A DNA stretch of 64,000 nucleotides from Raphanus sativus (Eukaryota > Streptophyta > Magnoliopsida > Brassicales > Brassicaceae), in assembly GCF_000801105.2 (NCBI RefSeq), contig NC_079515.1:28481407-28545406 (forward strand). The letters are read 5' to 3'. The first letter of the stretch is position 1. Each line of letters begins with the position of its first letter. Below the pieces are notes generated by a model. That model was not told the origin of the DNA. It saw nothing but the letters and a program-made list of their open reading frames with translations, and did not search any database. This document shows, piece by piece, positions 1 through 12,148 of the stretch. Position numbers and translations under genes: made by a program.

Positions 1-488
1 CAGAACTCTGGCAGAAGGAAAGATGATGGGGTTTTTAACTTTTTCCTCCAAATAATTTCTCTTCGTCTCTCCCAAACAGTCCCTACAGTTGTACATTTTT
101 CCCTCTTTTTAACACACATTTATGTGTGTTTCCTCTCTCTCTCCTCTCTCCATCTCTATCTCAGTCTGTGTTTCTGTCGCTTGAGCACTCAATGAAACAC
201 TGTAAACATAGCCAGAAGGATGTGATGTAACGATAAAAAATCAAGACTTTTCCCTCAGTGAAAGTTAAATTTTTTTATAAATTTATATAGAAATAAAAAA
301 AGAAAAGAACATCAATTTGGGTAGAGTCTCTTATCATAAAAAATCTAATGTCGGTACGTATGGTTCTCTCTTCTACCTTCTTCTTCTTCTTCTGAATCAT
401 GGAGAGTTAAAGGTTTCTTTTTTTTTTCCTTTAAGTATATTTGGGTTAAGCAAAAAGGCAATCGTTTTTAGCTTGTACGCATGTTGAA
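1..488 (+). promoter_or_regulatory. ERECTA upstream and 5' leader region
   Basis: Non-coding sequence directly before the ERECTA start codon. It is rich in pyrimidine tracts (CT-rich runs near 130-160 and 365-395), which is common in plant 5' leaders. I see no open reading frame of note. The exact promoter and transcription start cannot be fixed from sequence alone. Confidence 0.5.
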
Positions 489-3400
489 ATGGCCCTGCTT
501 AGAGAAGTTTTTCTTCTGGGCTTTCTCATCTGTTTCAGCTTTGGGACTACTGTAAATTCAGACAATGGTAAGTGCATGTTTTGACTTTGAAGTAGTTTTG
601 TTAGGACAGTGAGATCTGGGTACTTGCCACTTTCTTGTTCTGTTTTTGGTTCATTTTGTTGACTTCTCTAATATCAAATAAGCTGAATAAATTAGGGTTT
701 GAATTTTGAATCTTCTTGGAAGTTGAATTCTTTTAAGTAATTATTTTTTTTCGGAAGGCGCTGACGAATGTTATATTTTTTAATTTGGTTTATGTGCGTG
801 TGTGTGTTAATAAAATATCCTAATTAAAAAAATAAAGGAGCAACGTTGCTGGAGATTAAGAAGTCATTCAAAGATGTGAACAATGTGCTCTATGACTGGA
901 CAGGTTCACCTTCTTCGGACTATTGTGTCTGGAGAGGTGTTACTTGTGATAACGTCACCTTCAATGTTGTTGCTCTGTAAGTTCCATCCCCTCTCTCTCT
1001 TTTTCTTTGTGGTGTTAGGTTTGAAAAGTTCTAATTTGTTTTGTGTCTCTCTATCTCTATGTTGTCTAGTAATTTGTCAGATTTGAATCTTGATGGAGAA
1101 ATCTCACCTGCTATTGGAGATCTAAAGAGCCTCTTATCCATGTAACTGTTTAAAACAATCATTGTAGCTCTATTGGAGATAAAGTTTTAACATTTTTTTT
1201 GTTTTGTTTTGTTGTGACTTATTGTTGTCTTTTTGGTTTTTGTAACACAGTGATCTCCGAGGCAATCGTTTGTCTGGGCAAATTCCTGATGAGATTGGTG
1301 ACTGTTCTTCTTTGCAAAACTTGTAAGCACTTTTAATTAATGAAAACTAATTTGTGGTTGCTATAGTCTTTTTTTGGAAAATTTCAAGTGGCTGAAGTTT
1401 GTTTCACATTCAGGGACTTGTCTTTTAATGAATTAAGTGGTGACATACCGTTTTCGATTTCCAAGTTGAAGCAACTTGAGCAGCTGTAAGTTTCTTGCAG
1501 CCAGTCTCCATATTGTACTCTTACTCTACTCACCTTGTGGAATATAAATTTTACCCTCTTTTTTTTTACCAGGATCCTCAAGAACAATCAATTGATAGGA
1601 CCAATTCCTTCAACGCTTTCTCAGATTCCAAACCTGAAAATGCTGTAAGTTCTTCTGATACTTGCATATTTTTAGCTGTATATATATTGCCAGTGTGTGA
1701 AAATTTCATTTGTCTTCCAGGGACCTGGCACAGAATAAACTAAGTGGGGAGATACCAAGACTTATATATTGGAATGAAGTTCTTCAATATCTGTAAGTGT
1801 CCATGTCTCTTGAGTCTTCAGTACCTTGTGATGACTGTTGTTATATATGATTTTGCAGCGGGTTGCGCGGTAACAACTTGGTTGGTAACCTTTCTCCAGA
1901 TTTGTGTCAGCTTACAGGTCTATGGTATTTGTAAGTCAATGGATTTCTTCTCCCATCTAATTTTTTTTTTCCAATATGAATGAAATCTCTCTGACTGTGT
2001 TTGTTTATTTTTACAATCAGTGACGTGAGGAACAACAGTTTGACGGGTACTATCCCTGAGACGATAGGGAATTGCACTGCCTTCCAGGTTTTGTATGTCC
2101 CCTGTCTCTCTCTCTCTGCGTCTATACATATTCTTATTTGGTTACTATGTAAAAGTTGCTGAAAATAGTGTTAAACTCTCAGGGACTTGTCCTATAATCA
2201 GCTAACTGGCGAGATTCCTTTCGACATTGGTTTCCTGCAAGTAGCCACATTGTTAGTCTCTCTTCTTTTTCTTCTCTGTCCATTATCCGCGAATCCTTTT
2301 GTTTGTTTCGCTTACAAGAAGTTTGGTTTTTATCTTCTTTAGATCATTGCAAGGCAACCAGCTTTCTGGGAAGATACCATCAGTGATTGGTCTCATGCAA
2401 GCTCTTGCAGTGTTGTTAGTGCTCTTTCTTCTTATATAATCAAGAAAAACTAATTTCAGTATAATCTTTTAAGAGGTTTCATATTTTTTCTTTTCTTTTC
2501 TAATACAGAGATCTAAGTGGCAACTTGCTGAGTGGGCCTATCCCTCCGATTCTGGGGAATTTGACTTTCACAGAAAAAATGTAAGTATTCTTCACCTTCA
2601 TATGGAAAATTAAGCTTTGGAGTTAATAGTGATTACCATTTTTATCTACAGGTACTTGCACAGTAACAAGCTGACTGGTTCAATTCCACCTGAGCTTGGA
2701 AACATGTCAAAACTCCATTACTTGTACGACCAAACCATTTCTTCACCTGTGTGTTTAGCCCATCCATACATTTACTATGAGAACTTGCGTTTCATCATCA
2801 ATGTTTTTTTGGCAGGGAGCTCAACGATAATCGTCTTACAGGTCATTTACCACCAGAGCTTGGGAAGCTTACCGACTTGTTTGATCTGTAAGTAACGACT
2901 CCCTTTGTTTATTTATGTTTGAATATTGATTGATGTGAACTATTTTTTTTACATTTTTAGGAATGTGGCTAACAATAACCTGGAAGGACTTATACCTGAT
3001 CACCTGAGCTCATGTACAAACCTAATCAGCTTGTAAGTGTCTCTTTCTCATAAATATTAACACTCTTAGTTGTTTGAGACTGTTGCTTCTCTTCTTCTCA
3101 CTGTTGTAAGTGCAGGAATGTTCATGGGAACAAGTTCAGCGGAACCATACCCCGAGCGTTTCAAAAGCTTGAGAGCATGACTTACCTGTAAGTACTGACC
3201 GCTTAAAAATATTTACCAAGGTGTTTTTTTGTTATTAATGCATTTTACCGGTTCAACCAGTAATCTGTCCAACAACAATATCAGAGGTCCAATCCCGGTT
3301 GAGCTATCTCGTATCGGCAACTTAGATACATTGTAAGCCTTTTTTTTTTAATTTTGTTTTCTGAAAAGTATACTTCTTCAGCATATGTGTCTTGTCCTAT

Positions 3401-5932
3401 GGATATTTATTTCTCTTTTTCTTTTTTTATTTTTAAAAAGGGATCTTTCCAGCAACAAGATAAATGGGAACATACCTTCCTCCCTGGGTGATTTAGAGCA
3501 TCTTCTCAAGATGTGAGCATTCCCTTTTTCTTGTTTCGTTTTGAGTCAAGAAAGAGGAATGGGTTTTATGATGAAAATGTGGCGTTTTCTTTCTTGTTAT
3601 AGGAACTTGAGCAGAAACCATATAACGGGTCCAGTTCCTGCCGACTTTGGAAATTTAAGAAGCATCATGGAGATGTAAGAACAACTATTATTCTATTTGC
3701 TTTTTTTTTTTTGGTTAAAGAGACTTCTTTTTAACATTTTTCACATTCCTGCTCTGAATCTATTGCGTCTTTTTTTTCTTCTTTTGGTTGCAGAGATCTT
3801 TCAAATAATGATATCTCGGGCCCAATTCCGGAAGAGCTTAACCAACTGCAGAATTTGAATTTGTTGTAAGCAAAATCTTCCTCTTTAACTACTTGTAACG
3901 TTGTTGAGAATCATTTTAGTTAGTTCCGCTTGATGACAGAACCAAGTGTCTTTCTCTCAAAGTAATATATATAAACTGCACTATGGTTTGGTGATCTAAT
4001 GTTAAAAAAATTTGCAGGAGAGTGGAAAATAATAACTTAACCGGTAATGTTGGTTCATTAGTCAACTGTCTCAGTCTTACTGTATTGTAAGTAGACTCCA
4101 TTTTTTCTTTTCTTTTGCGTCTCTGTAAGGAAACTTGTGCTAAGAACTTTAACCGACCCGCCCTGCACTCTTTATAAACTTGTGTAGGAATGTTTCTTAC
4201 AACAACCTAGTTGGTGATATTCCTAAGAGCAATAACTTCTCAAGATTTTCTCCCGACAGGTATTAGTTAGTGTTAGCCTGTAATTTTGTTTTGTTGACAG
4301 TGCGTACTAATGCTCATCTCTTATTCTTTTTGGGGGGGGGGGGGGGGGGGTTTCTTCTATAAAAAGCTTCATTGGCAATCCTGGTCTTTGTGGTAGTTGG
4401 GTAAACTCGCCTTGTCATGTTTCTCGTCCTACTGTACGAGGTACTTTATCTCTCTCTCTCTCCTTCCTAAAAGCAAAATGTAACGTTTCTCAACCACTTT
4501 GTTTGCGTTTTTGGCACAGCAGTGTCAATCTCTAGAGCAGCTATACTTGGGATAGCTATCGGGGGATGTCTCATCCTTGTTATGGTCCTTATAGCTGCTT
4601 GCCGCCCCCATAATCCTCCTCCCTTTCTAGATGGTTCACTTGACAACAAACCAGGTTTCTTTTTTTTTTTTACTTTTTCTTAAAATCAAAATCCAATAAT
4701 AAATAGCTGATCCTGTTTTGTAATTTTCTTGGGTCTCAAATCATATCATCAGTAACCTATTCTCACCCGAAGCTAGTCATCCTTCACATGAACATGGCAC
4801 TCCACGTTTACGAGGACATCATGCGAATGACAGAGAATCTCAGCGAGAAGTACATCATTGGCCATGGAGCATCGAGCACCGTATACAAATGCGTTTTAAA
4901 GAACTGCAAACCCGTCGCGATCAAGCGTCTCTACTCCCACAACAACCCGCAGTCGGTTAAACACTTCGAGACCGAGCTCGAGATGCTCAGCAGCATCAAA
5001 CACAGAAACCTCGTGAGCCTGCAAGCCTATTCCCTTTCTCCCTTGGGAAGCCTTCTCTTCTACGACTACATGGACAACGGCAGCCTATGGGACCTTCTTC
5101 ACGGCCCTGCTACAAAGAAGAAGACTCTTCTTGATTGGGACGCACGGCTTAAGATAGCGTACGGTGCTGCGCAAGGGCTAGCGTATCTGCACCATGACTG
5201 TAGTCCGAGGATCATACACAGAGACGTCAAGTCTTCTAATATTCTTTTGGACAAGGACTTGGAGGCTCGTCTGACGGATTTCGGGATTGCGAAAAGCTTG
5301 TGCGTCTCCAAGTCGCATACTTCGACTTACATCATGGGCACAATTGGTTACATAGACCCCGAATACGCGCGCACTTCGCGTCTCACCGAGAAGTCAGATG
5401 TCTACAGCTATGGGATAGTGCTGCTCGAGTTGTTGACCTCGAGGAAAGCCGTTGACGATGAGTTCAACCTCCACCATCTGGTTTTTGTCTTGTCCTCTCT
5501 CCTCTCCCCTCCTCTTCCTTTTTGGCAGGTTCTTGATTTTCTTGTTTTCATTTGCAGATAATGTCCAAGACGGTGAACAATGCAGTCATGGAAATGGCGG
5601 ATCCAGACATCGTTTCGACTTGTAAGGACCTCTCGGTGGTGAAGAAGGTTTTCCAGCTTGCTCTGCTGTGCACCAAAAGACAGCCGATTGATCGACCAAC
5701 GATGCACCAGGTGGTTCGTGTCCTCGGCAGCTTTATGTTGTCTGAACAACCACTACCAGCTTCCGCGGCAGCAGCAGCAGCAGCCACGTCAGCGACGCTG
5801 ACCTCTTCGTGCTACGTCGATGAGTATGCAAATCTCAAGACTCCTCACAACGTCAATTGCTCTTCCATGAGTGCTTCGGATGCAGAGCTCTTCCTTCGAT
5901 TTGGACAAGTCATTTCTCAGAACAGTGTGTGA
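489..5932 (+). CDS. ER: ERECTA leucine-rich-repeat receptor-like kinase
   Basis: Plasma-membrane receptor kinase that binds EPF/EPFL peptides and controls organ shape, stomatal patterning and inflorescence form. The start at 489 opens a hydrophobic signal peptide (MALLREVFLLGFLI). About 26 exons follow. Most between 1070 and 4260 are close to 72 nt and each encodes one LRR, the classic ERECTA layout. A transmembrane segment (ILGIAIGGCLILVMVLIAA) lies in the exon near 4520-4651. The kinase domain is mainly in the exon from about 4752 to 5480: GHGASSTVYK glycine loop, AIKRL lysine, HRDVKSSN catalytic loop, DFGIAKS, and GTIGYIDPEYARTS activation segment. The last exon is 5558-5932. The protein matches Arabidopsis ERECTA rather than ERL1/ERL2 through most of its length, including the end (FLRFGQVISQNS). 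All splice junctions I followed are GT-AG and in frame, so the gene looks intact. It has an alanine-rich insert near the C-terminus (around 5766-5785) and one extra Asn after RLYSHN. Confidence 0.96.
4332..4350 (+). repeat. Poly-G tract in an ERECTA intron
   Basis: A run of 19 G residues inside the intron before the exon starting near 4367. It lies about 17 nt upstream of that exon, in the usual pyrimidine-tract position, and is followed by TTTCTTCTAT. Such runs are prone to slippage and sequencing error. Confidence 0.9.
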
Positions 5933-7480
5933 GAAACAAATGAATGTTGGTCCATTTTTCTTGGAGAACGTTAGGGAAAAACTAGTATTGTCTTTTGTTA
6001 AAACGCTGTGCACGAGGTCGACCTTTATTATTAGATAAGAGTGTGAATAAATTTTCAGACAAGACAACTTAGACTTGCTATGTTCTCTATCTTTAAATCA
6101 TTTGGGAAAATTAATTGTTGAATGATTGAAGCACAAGCACTATACTTGTTCCACGACCCATTGGGTTTTAGATCATTTATATATTTCTCATCAATATACT
6201 ATTTTTATTCAAACTTGGAATACAAAATCTGGTAGAAAATTGTAAATCTTTGAACATAATCCCCCTTGGGAAGAATTTTAGAACCCTGTGGAGCTGACTA
6301 TGTACAAACCTTAGTAGAACTTAAAACTAGAATAGAGAATAACAGAAATTTCTAGTGGGGTGCAGTGGAGACGAATAGAGTTTAGAATAAGCAAATTCTA
6401 AACTCCATGATGCAGCACCAAGAAGCTTGACAATCAAAACGAAAAAACAGAAAAAAAGAATCTTCAGCCATAAGAAACTGCAAAACCTGACTCGCGACCC
6501 TCTTTTCACCGAAGAGAAAGTCAGTCTCACAATCCATGATCCACTAGACGGTGCAGTGTTACTGAAGAACTTGCTGATTCTACTGTAAGATACACTTGGT
6601 TAAGACTCTCGCCTATTTGTTCTAGCTACTGTTCCAAATGACAGTCACATTGTGTCATAGGCCTCTCCAGTTGTGGGATATGCTCTAGTTTTATCCCGGT
6701 ATGATATGCACTCAATTATTTCTGGAAGGGTGACACTTCAGTCGACTGTAAATGTTGCCTAAAGCAAATATTGATGATTTTTTTAGGTGTAGCAGCCCCT
6801 TTAACCGATACAACAAAGGCGTGATATTTGTGATTATGTTCTAGAAATAGTAACTAAACGTTTTCTTAAAGGATCAGCGGCTAGACAGATTATTCGGAGT
6901 TTAAACGGAGATTAAAAACGAATTATTAATTTATTATATATATATATATTATATTTATAAAAGATATTTAATTTTTTGGTTCAATTATAAAATTATTTTG
7001 ATGAATTATCAAAATAAGATATACAAAATAAAAGAAACAAGACAGATTTGTGATTTTTTACTAAATTTTTAATTAATTTAACAGATATACTAACTAAAAG
7101 TGAATTAAAATTATTTTAAAACAATTTAAACTGATTTAAAATGGTTTAAGCCAAATTAAATAGTACAAATCAGATTTTAAGAAAATCATTTTGGTTAGAG
7201 GGAATTTGCCGTCTAGACCACCTAAACCGATTCTTAGAACCATTTGTGATTTTACCACTACATCAAAAGAATTTTTGTTAGATGATGCCGATAACTGAAA
7301 GTATCAGCAATATCATGACATTTATCTCTAGTCATATAAAGTAAGGTACTATATCTTTTCATAAGATCCTATGATGTCATTGGATGTTTTTACATTCCGG
7401 ATCGGATAACGGATCTGGTTTTTCGATTCGGATCCGGTTTGGATTTCTGGTTTTGAATTTTATGTTCAAGCCTAGTTTCA
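5933..7480. other. Intergenic region downstream of ERECTA
   Basis: ERECTA 3' UTR and intergenic DNA. AT content rises after about 6800. No gene is recognisable. The ORF on the minus strand at 6327-6530 has no family features. Confidence 0.5.
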
Positions 7481-7606
7481 GTAGAGAATATCCATAGCAA
7501 AAAAGAAAAGAATCCTTATGTTTTGTCAACCTAAATGATAAAAGTAGAGAATATCGATAGCAAAAAAAAAGAAGAATCCTTATGTTTTGTCAACCTAAAT
7601 GACAAA
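7481..7606. repeat. Direct repeat of about 62 bp, two copies
   Basis: Copies at 7481-7542 and 7543-7606 share a core running from AGTAGAGAATATC through CTTATGTTTTGTCAACC, with a few differences and A-run length changes. The second copy runs on into sequence that recurs at 8684-8760. Confidence 0.8.
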
Positions 7607-8853
7607 AGTCTCATAAATTTATTCTCTTCTCTCAAATTTGTATATTTCTCCACCTTATGGTAGTCGGTAAACTTCTTATGTTTTGTTTCTTTTCTTTCGT
7701 CAACTATTTCGTTTTATAAAACGAAGGACCAAAAGGGCAATATTACAAACATACCCAATTACATTTCAGCCCAACCAAAGCCCATAATCTTAGAGTCCAT
7801 AATCTTAAAGATAATAATGAAGAGCATGTTTGACATGTAGTCTACGTGTAACTTCATCTCTTCACTCCGTGGAAGAAAGGGCGGGTCGGAAACTCACCAG
7901 AATGCCGACCATCTTCGTTTCGATTTAATTGAGGCTGCATGTATGTTCTTCTTACCTTCAATCGCCGTCAATCTCCAGATTTTCTTCTCCAATCGTTAGG
8001 ATTAAATCCGAAGAAGAGCTTTAGATGAAACAAGATCAGAATCTTGTTGGAACATTGACCTTTTTGGTAACTCCAACTCTCCTGGATTCTGGATTGAAGC
8101 TCCAAAGCAAGATCCAAATCTCAGGTCTTGAATCATCGCAGATACTTCACTTTAATCATGAAACGAAGCTTGACACCACTTCTGAGTCAAGAACTAAGTG
8201 TTTCTAACAAATAGAGAACTCCAATCTGTCAATCAAACGGAGTGAGACAATAATCCAGAAGGAGAAGAACTAAGATATAACTTTTTCTATGTTTCCTTCA
8301 AACCAGAGAAAGATAAGAGTGGAAATCTGGTTTGATTGAAACTAACACCACAAAATCGTCTAAACGAAAAGTAAATTCGCTAACGCGAAACTGAAAATCG
8401 CGTAAAGGGAAGAACAAAATCGATCATGAGAAAGGTTATTTTACAGCAAAAAAAACTTTTTCGTCTAGAGAATTTTTCTTTTGTGAAAGATATAAGGACT
8501 TTTTTGCTAAATAATCAAAAAAGGGAAATTAGATTTTGAGAGAGAGAGAGAGAGTAAAGAGAGATAGGAAGAGAAAGTAGGAGAGATGGTGAGTTTTTGG
8601 TTAGCTAGTGAATTATAGTTTTTTGGTTATTAAACCTAATTTCCCAAGATAATTACGGGAACAAGAGAGAAGTTTCTCTCTCTAAATGACAAAAGTCTCA
8701 TAGCTTTATTTTCTCATATTTCCAATATGTGTACTTCCCCACTTTATGTTATTTAGTAAACCAAATATATTTGTTAGCTTTATTTTCTCATCTTTCCAAT
8801 ATGCATGTGTACTTCCCCACTTTATGTTATTTAGTAAACCAAATATATTTGTT
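7598..8853. repeat. Related repeat copies flanking a block of about 1 kb
   Basis: The segment at 7598-7672 is similar to 8684-8760; both begin AAATGACAAAAGTCTCATA and continue through a CCAC..TTATG stretch to AGTAAAC. The second copy is tandemly duplicated: 8702-8775 and 8776-8853 are nearly identical, each ending in CCAAATATATTTGTTA. The intervening 7673-8683 has no gene I recognise. It holds a GA-rich tract near 8538-8600 and a 60-codon ORF without features. Confidence 0.65.
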
Positions 8854-9297
8854 ATCAAACATGTGTGAGCTATAGACCATAATTTAACTAGTAGACCATT
8901 ACATAACTGGTTCTGGATTATTGTCATTTTATTCAGCCAATCATAGAAAAAAATTGACACTCACAGTCCGAAACCATATACACTATATGAAAATTGTTTA
9001 TCCTTTGAAGCTATGCTCAATTCCCAAAAGATGATATATACAAATGTATATCATGAAGATATTGTTTCAAAAATGATACATATGATGATGTGTGTTGTTA
9101 TAATCCTTTTTCGCATAGTTTTTATTCTACTAGCTAGGTTTTATGACAAAATTTTAATGACGCAGAAAAGAATACGCTAATTACATACACCAAAGAAGAA
9201 TGTCATAATGAAAGTTTATCATCGAGATGAATCATACAAAGGCTTATGCACTGCAGAAACGCATGCGCTGTACAAGATAACAATGTTTGTATCCTAT

Positions 9298-9390
9298 AAA
9301 AATTGCAAGCAATAATTTAGCTGATTTATTAACTAAGTTGTTATACATTTCTACTTTGAAAAAGTTAGTTCATATTATCAGATTATGTTT
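9298..9390 (+). mobile_element. Ty1/copia retrotransposon remnant (RNase H end)
   Basis: One frame reads SNNLADLLTK followed by STLKKLVH. This corresponds to the conserved C-terminal end of copia polyproteins (typically DNLADLFTK..STFKKLVH). The surrounding sequence 9180-9430 is probably part of the same remnant but is too decayed to read. No LTRs were identified. This motif is quite specific, but the match is short. Confidence 0.6.
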
Positions 9391-9865
9391 GCTTCAAAAG
9401 TTTTGATGTATGTATACATGAAGGGAACTAATATTAAGTAGCATTATTTTTTCCTCTAACCATTATTTTTTTCCTAAGAAAGTTTCTAATGAGTCAAAAG
9501 ATTACATGTTTTAAAAACTATTTTCATATATTAGATATCAAAAAGAAATGTTATGAATATTTATGTGATATCTGTTACGGAATATTATATTAATTTTTTA
9601 CAAACTTTTATTATTTTCAAAATTTACTTGATCTTCAAATTAAAAATCACATGTTGAATTACTTCATAAATCATTCATTATTAATAAAATAACCCACTTC
9701 ATTCTTTTTTTACTTACAACACATAACAATATATAGCAAAAAATTTATGTTTGTTTTATGATATGTACATAATTAACATAATAATAAATATATATTACAT
9801 TCTTATGATCTTTAATGGGATAAGTAAACAATAATGTTTTCATTTTGAAACCATATTTGAGTTTG

Positions 9866-12148
9866 CTACTCTCCTTCAGTTTGAAGCTGAAAAACAAATA
9901 TTATGTTAAATTTTAGGAAAATTCCTTAATAATACACAGTTAATTTTTTTTAACAACTTAATACACTAATTTTTCGCATACCAAAAAGTATACCAACTAT
10001 TTATTTTTCCAGTTTAGGTCACTAACTTTTAACTTCTTAGAATAACAATCTTATTTATTTGAAATTAACTTATAAATACCTTTTTGATCATGCTAACAAT
10101 AGAAACTAGATGCTCTTCCATTATTGTGAGTCGGGCCAAATCATCAACTCTATGCGGGTCTTGCCAGTTCCTTGTAGATTAGTAAAAAGTTGTGTAAGTA
10201 AACAAATAGTTAATATTATTAATAAGTAAATGTTTTAATAAATTAATTTTCAATCATGCTTGTCTTCTTGAATATTTACCTCAGAATTGATGTTTTCTCA
10301 TCAAGCAATTCTCTAGTTTCTCTTAGTTCAGTTACCTTATCATCTTGAAGCTTAATATGATTATATAGATAAAGTAAAAACTATTAACTTTGTTTTTAAT
10401 ACAATTATTTTTAACACTCTGTTATTTTCTGTACCTGGACTTCATCTCTGCAATAAAAATAGCAAATTAGATACAGTCTGGTCCATATATATGGCTATAT
10501 TTGATTATAAACAATTATTACTGTATCAATTAATAAACATTCACAATTGTACCTTCCAGAAGAATGATTGTGATTTTCATTGGGAATTTCAACGTTTTTA
10601 TTCTTCAACAGCTTCATCAACGTCTAAGAATTTAGATGCATTAACACAAATATAGAATTTAAGCTCAGTATTTCGTTAAATTTCCAAATGAAAAATCAGA
10701 TATATGACTAGTGTGTCAATCAAACCTTTTTTGTGTAAGATTTCCTGAATGCATACATACAACAAAAAATTAGTATTAAATTAAAACTAGAAAACCAAAA
10801 AGAAAAATCTGGGCTAGTATAATTTTATATAATAGCATAAAAAACAGAAAGATCAAACCTGTCTTCCCGTTCATCTTCTGACATATTGGAAAGCTTCTCC
10901 AAGATTACACTAAGAGGTCTGCAATTTCATAAGCATATTTTTCTAAGAAAATATTGATAATTTTGAATCTACAGTTGACAAAGTATTCAAAATAACAGTC
11001 TATGTATCTAAATAAATAAATAAATGAATTTTTATATTTCTTATAACAGGAGTGAATTACCAAGTCCATTTTCAAATTCTAACCACTTCAAAATAAATAA
11101 ATATGAAAAGATGACAGGAAAAAGCTGAACCATTTGATATTATTAAATTTAAGGGCTTAATTTATTTGAAAAGGATGAAAATATATCAAATAGTTTAATA
11201 TATTCACAAATTACAATGTTTTCGTGCGTTTTTTTAAATTGAAATTTCATAGCTGATTTTTCCATAAAATACTATGAAGTTCTTTATTTTATAATTAAAA
11301 TTATTTAGAGCATTTCCAATTCCACTCTATTTTTTATTCTAAAATAGAATATAGAGTAAAGATATTCCAATAGTACTATATTTTCTACTTTATAATATAG
11401 TAAAAAGTGTGTTTAATCTATATATAAAATAATCAATTTATTTTTTTGATTTTGATCTCTTTATTTTCTACTCCATAATAGAATACCATTGGAGTAGAAC
11501 TTAACTCCATTTTGATCTAAAAGATAGAGTAAACCATTGGAGATGATCTTAGCTGGAATATAACTAGGGTGTCCAATCTTAAACTAATCCAATCTCGATT
11601 CGAACAGATCCATCATAAACCGTATGATATAAAAAAGTTTCACATTTTATATCTAATAACTGAATTATATATCAACCAGATAAAAACACTAATCTAAAAC
11701 TACACTTATAAAGAATTCAAGATATATTTTTTTAAACCAGAATTTTAAGGGAACTGTATCAAATAAAAGTAATATAATAGTTTTTGTCTGTAAAATAAAA
11801 ATCTACAAAAACGAAACCAAAAACCAACATTGAATCAAAATCTTGATTAAACCTTCCAACATGAAATATGTCGTTAAATGTTCAATCCAATATAGATTAT
11901 TATGCTCAAAAGTTTTATTTCGGAAACAAAGTAGATAAAAGATCAAGAAGATCTAGAATGAGACCTAGAATGAGGATATAAAAGGGTAGGCTTGGAAGTG
12001 GGAGAAAATGCGAGAAGAATTATATCAGTATCGCACAATACTGACATTTCCTCAGCCTTTTTTAAAAGTCCTTTTTACGCTTCGAGTATTTGCTACTTCT
12101 CTCTTTTGGGCATTCTATTGTCTTCAATTCTATTTTCTTCCTTCCCAT
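9866..12148 (-). pseudogene. AGL33: AGL33-like MIKC*-type MADS-box gene with one frameshift
   Basis: Eight exons can be read on the minus strand: 12148-11965, 10918-10859, 10744-10726, 10623-10553, 10447-10435, 10350-10280, 10170-10080 and 9886-9866, all with GT-AG borders. Exon 1 starts MGRKKIELKTIE and encodes a MADS DNA-binding domain ending KKAEEMSVLCDTDIILLAFS. Exons 2-7 resemble the weak K region of MIKC* (Mdelta) proteins, for example LEKLSNMSEDERE and NWQDPHRVDDLARL. All downstream exon phases fit together and end at a TAG. The one fault is in exon 1 near 12063-12075: after SKRKK one nucleotide is missing relative to the family frame, giving an early stop. The position next to ERECTA and before GPA1 matches Arabidopsis AGL33 (At2g26320), a MIKC*-class transcription factor gene. 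It is either a recent pseudogene or carries an assembly error; a MITE sits in intron 1. Confidence 0.85.
11308..11548. mobile_element. PIF/Harbinger-like MITE in AGL33 intron 1
   Basis: A 241-bp element flanked by TTA on both sides (11305-11307 and 11549-11551). The ends are imperfect inverted repeats of the GAGCATYTCCAAT type common in Brassicaceae MITEs (GAGCATTTCCAATTCC on the left, GATCATCTCCAATGG on the right read in reverse). There is no coding capacity. Confidence 0.7.

Noticed and set aside
5408..6067. Minus-strand open frames over the ERECTA 3' end
   Set aside because: Antisense to the kinase-coding exons, with no independent features.
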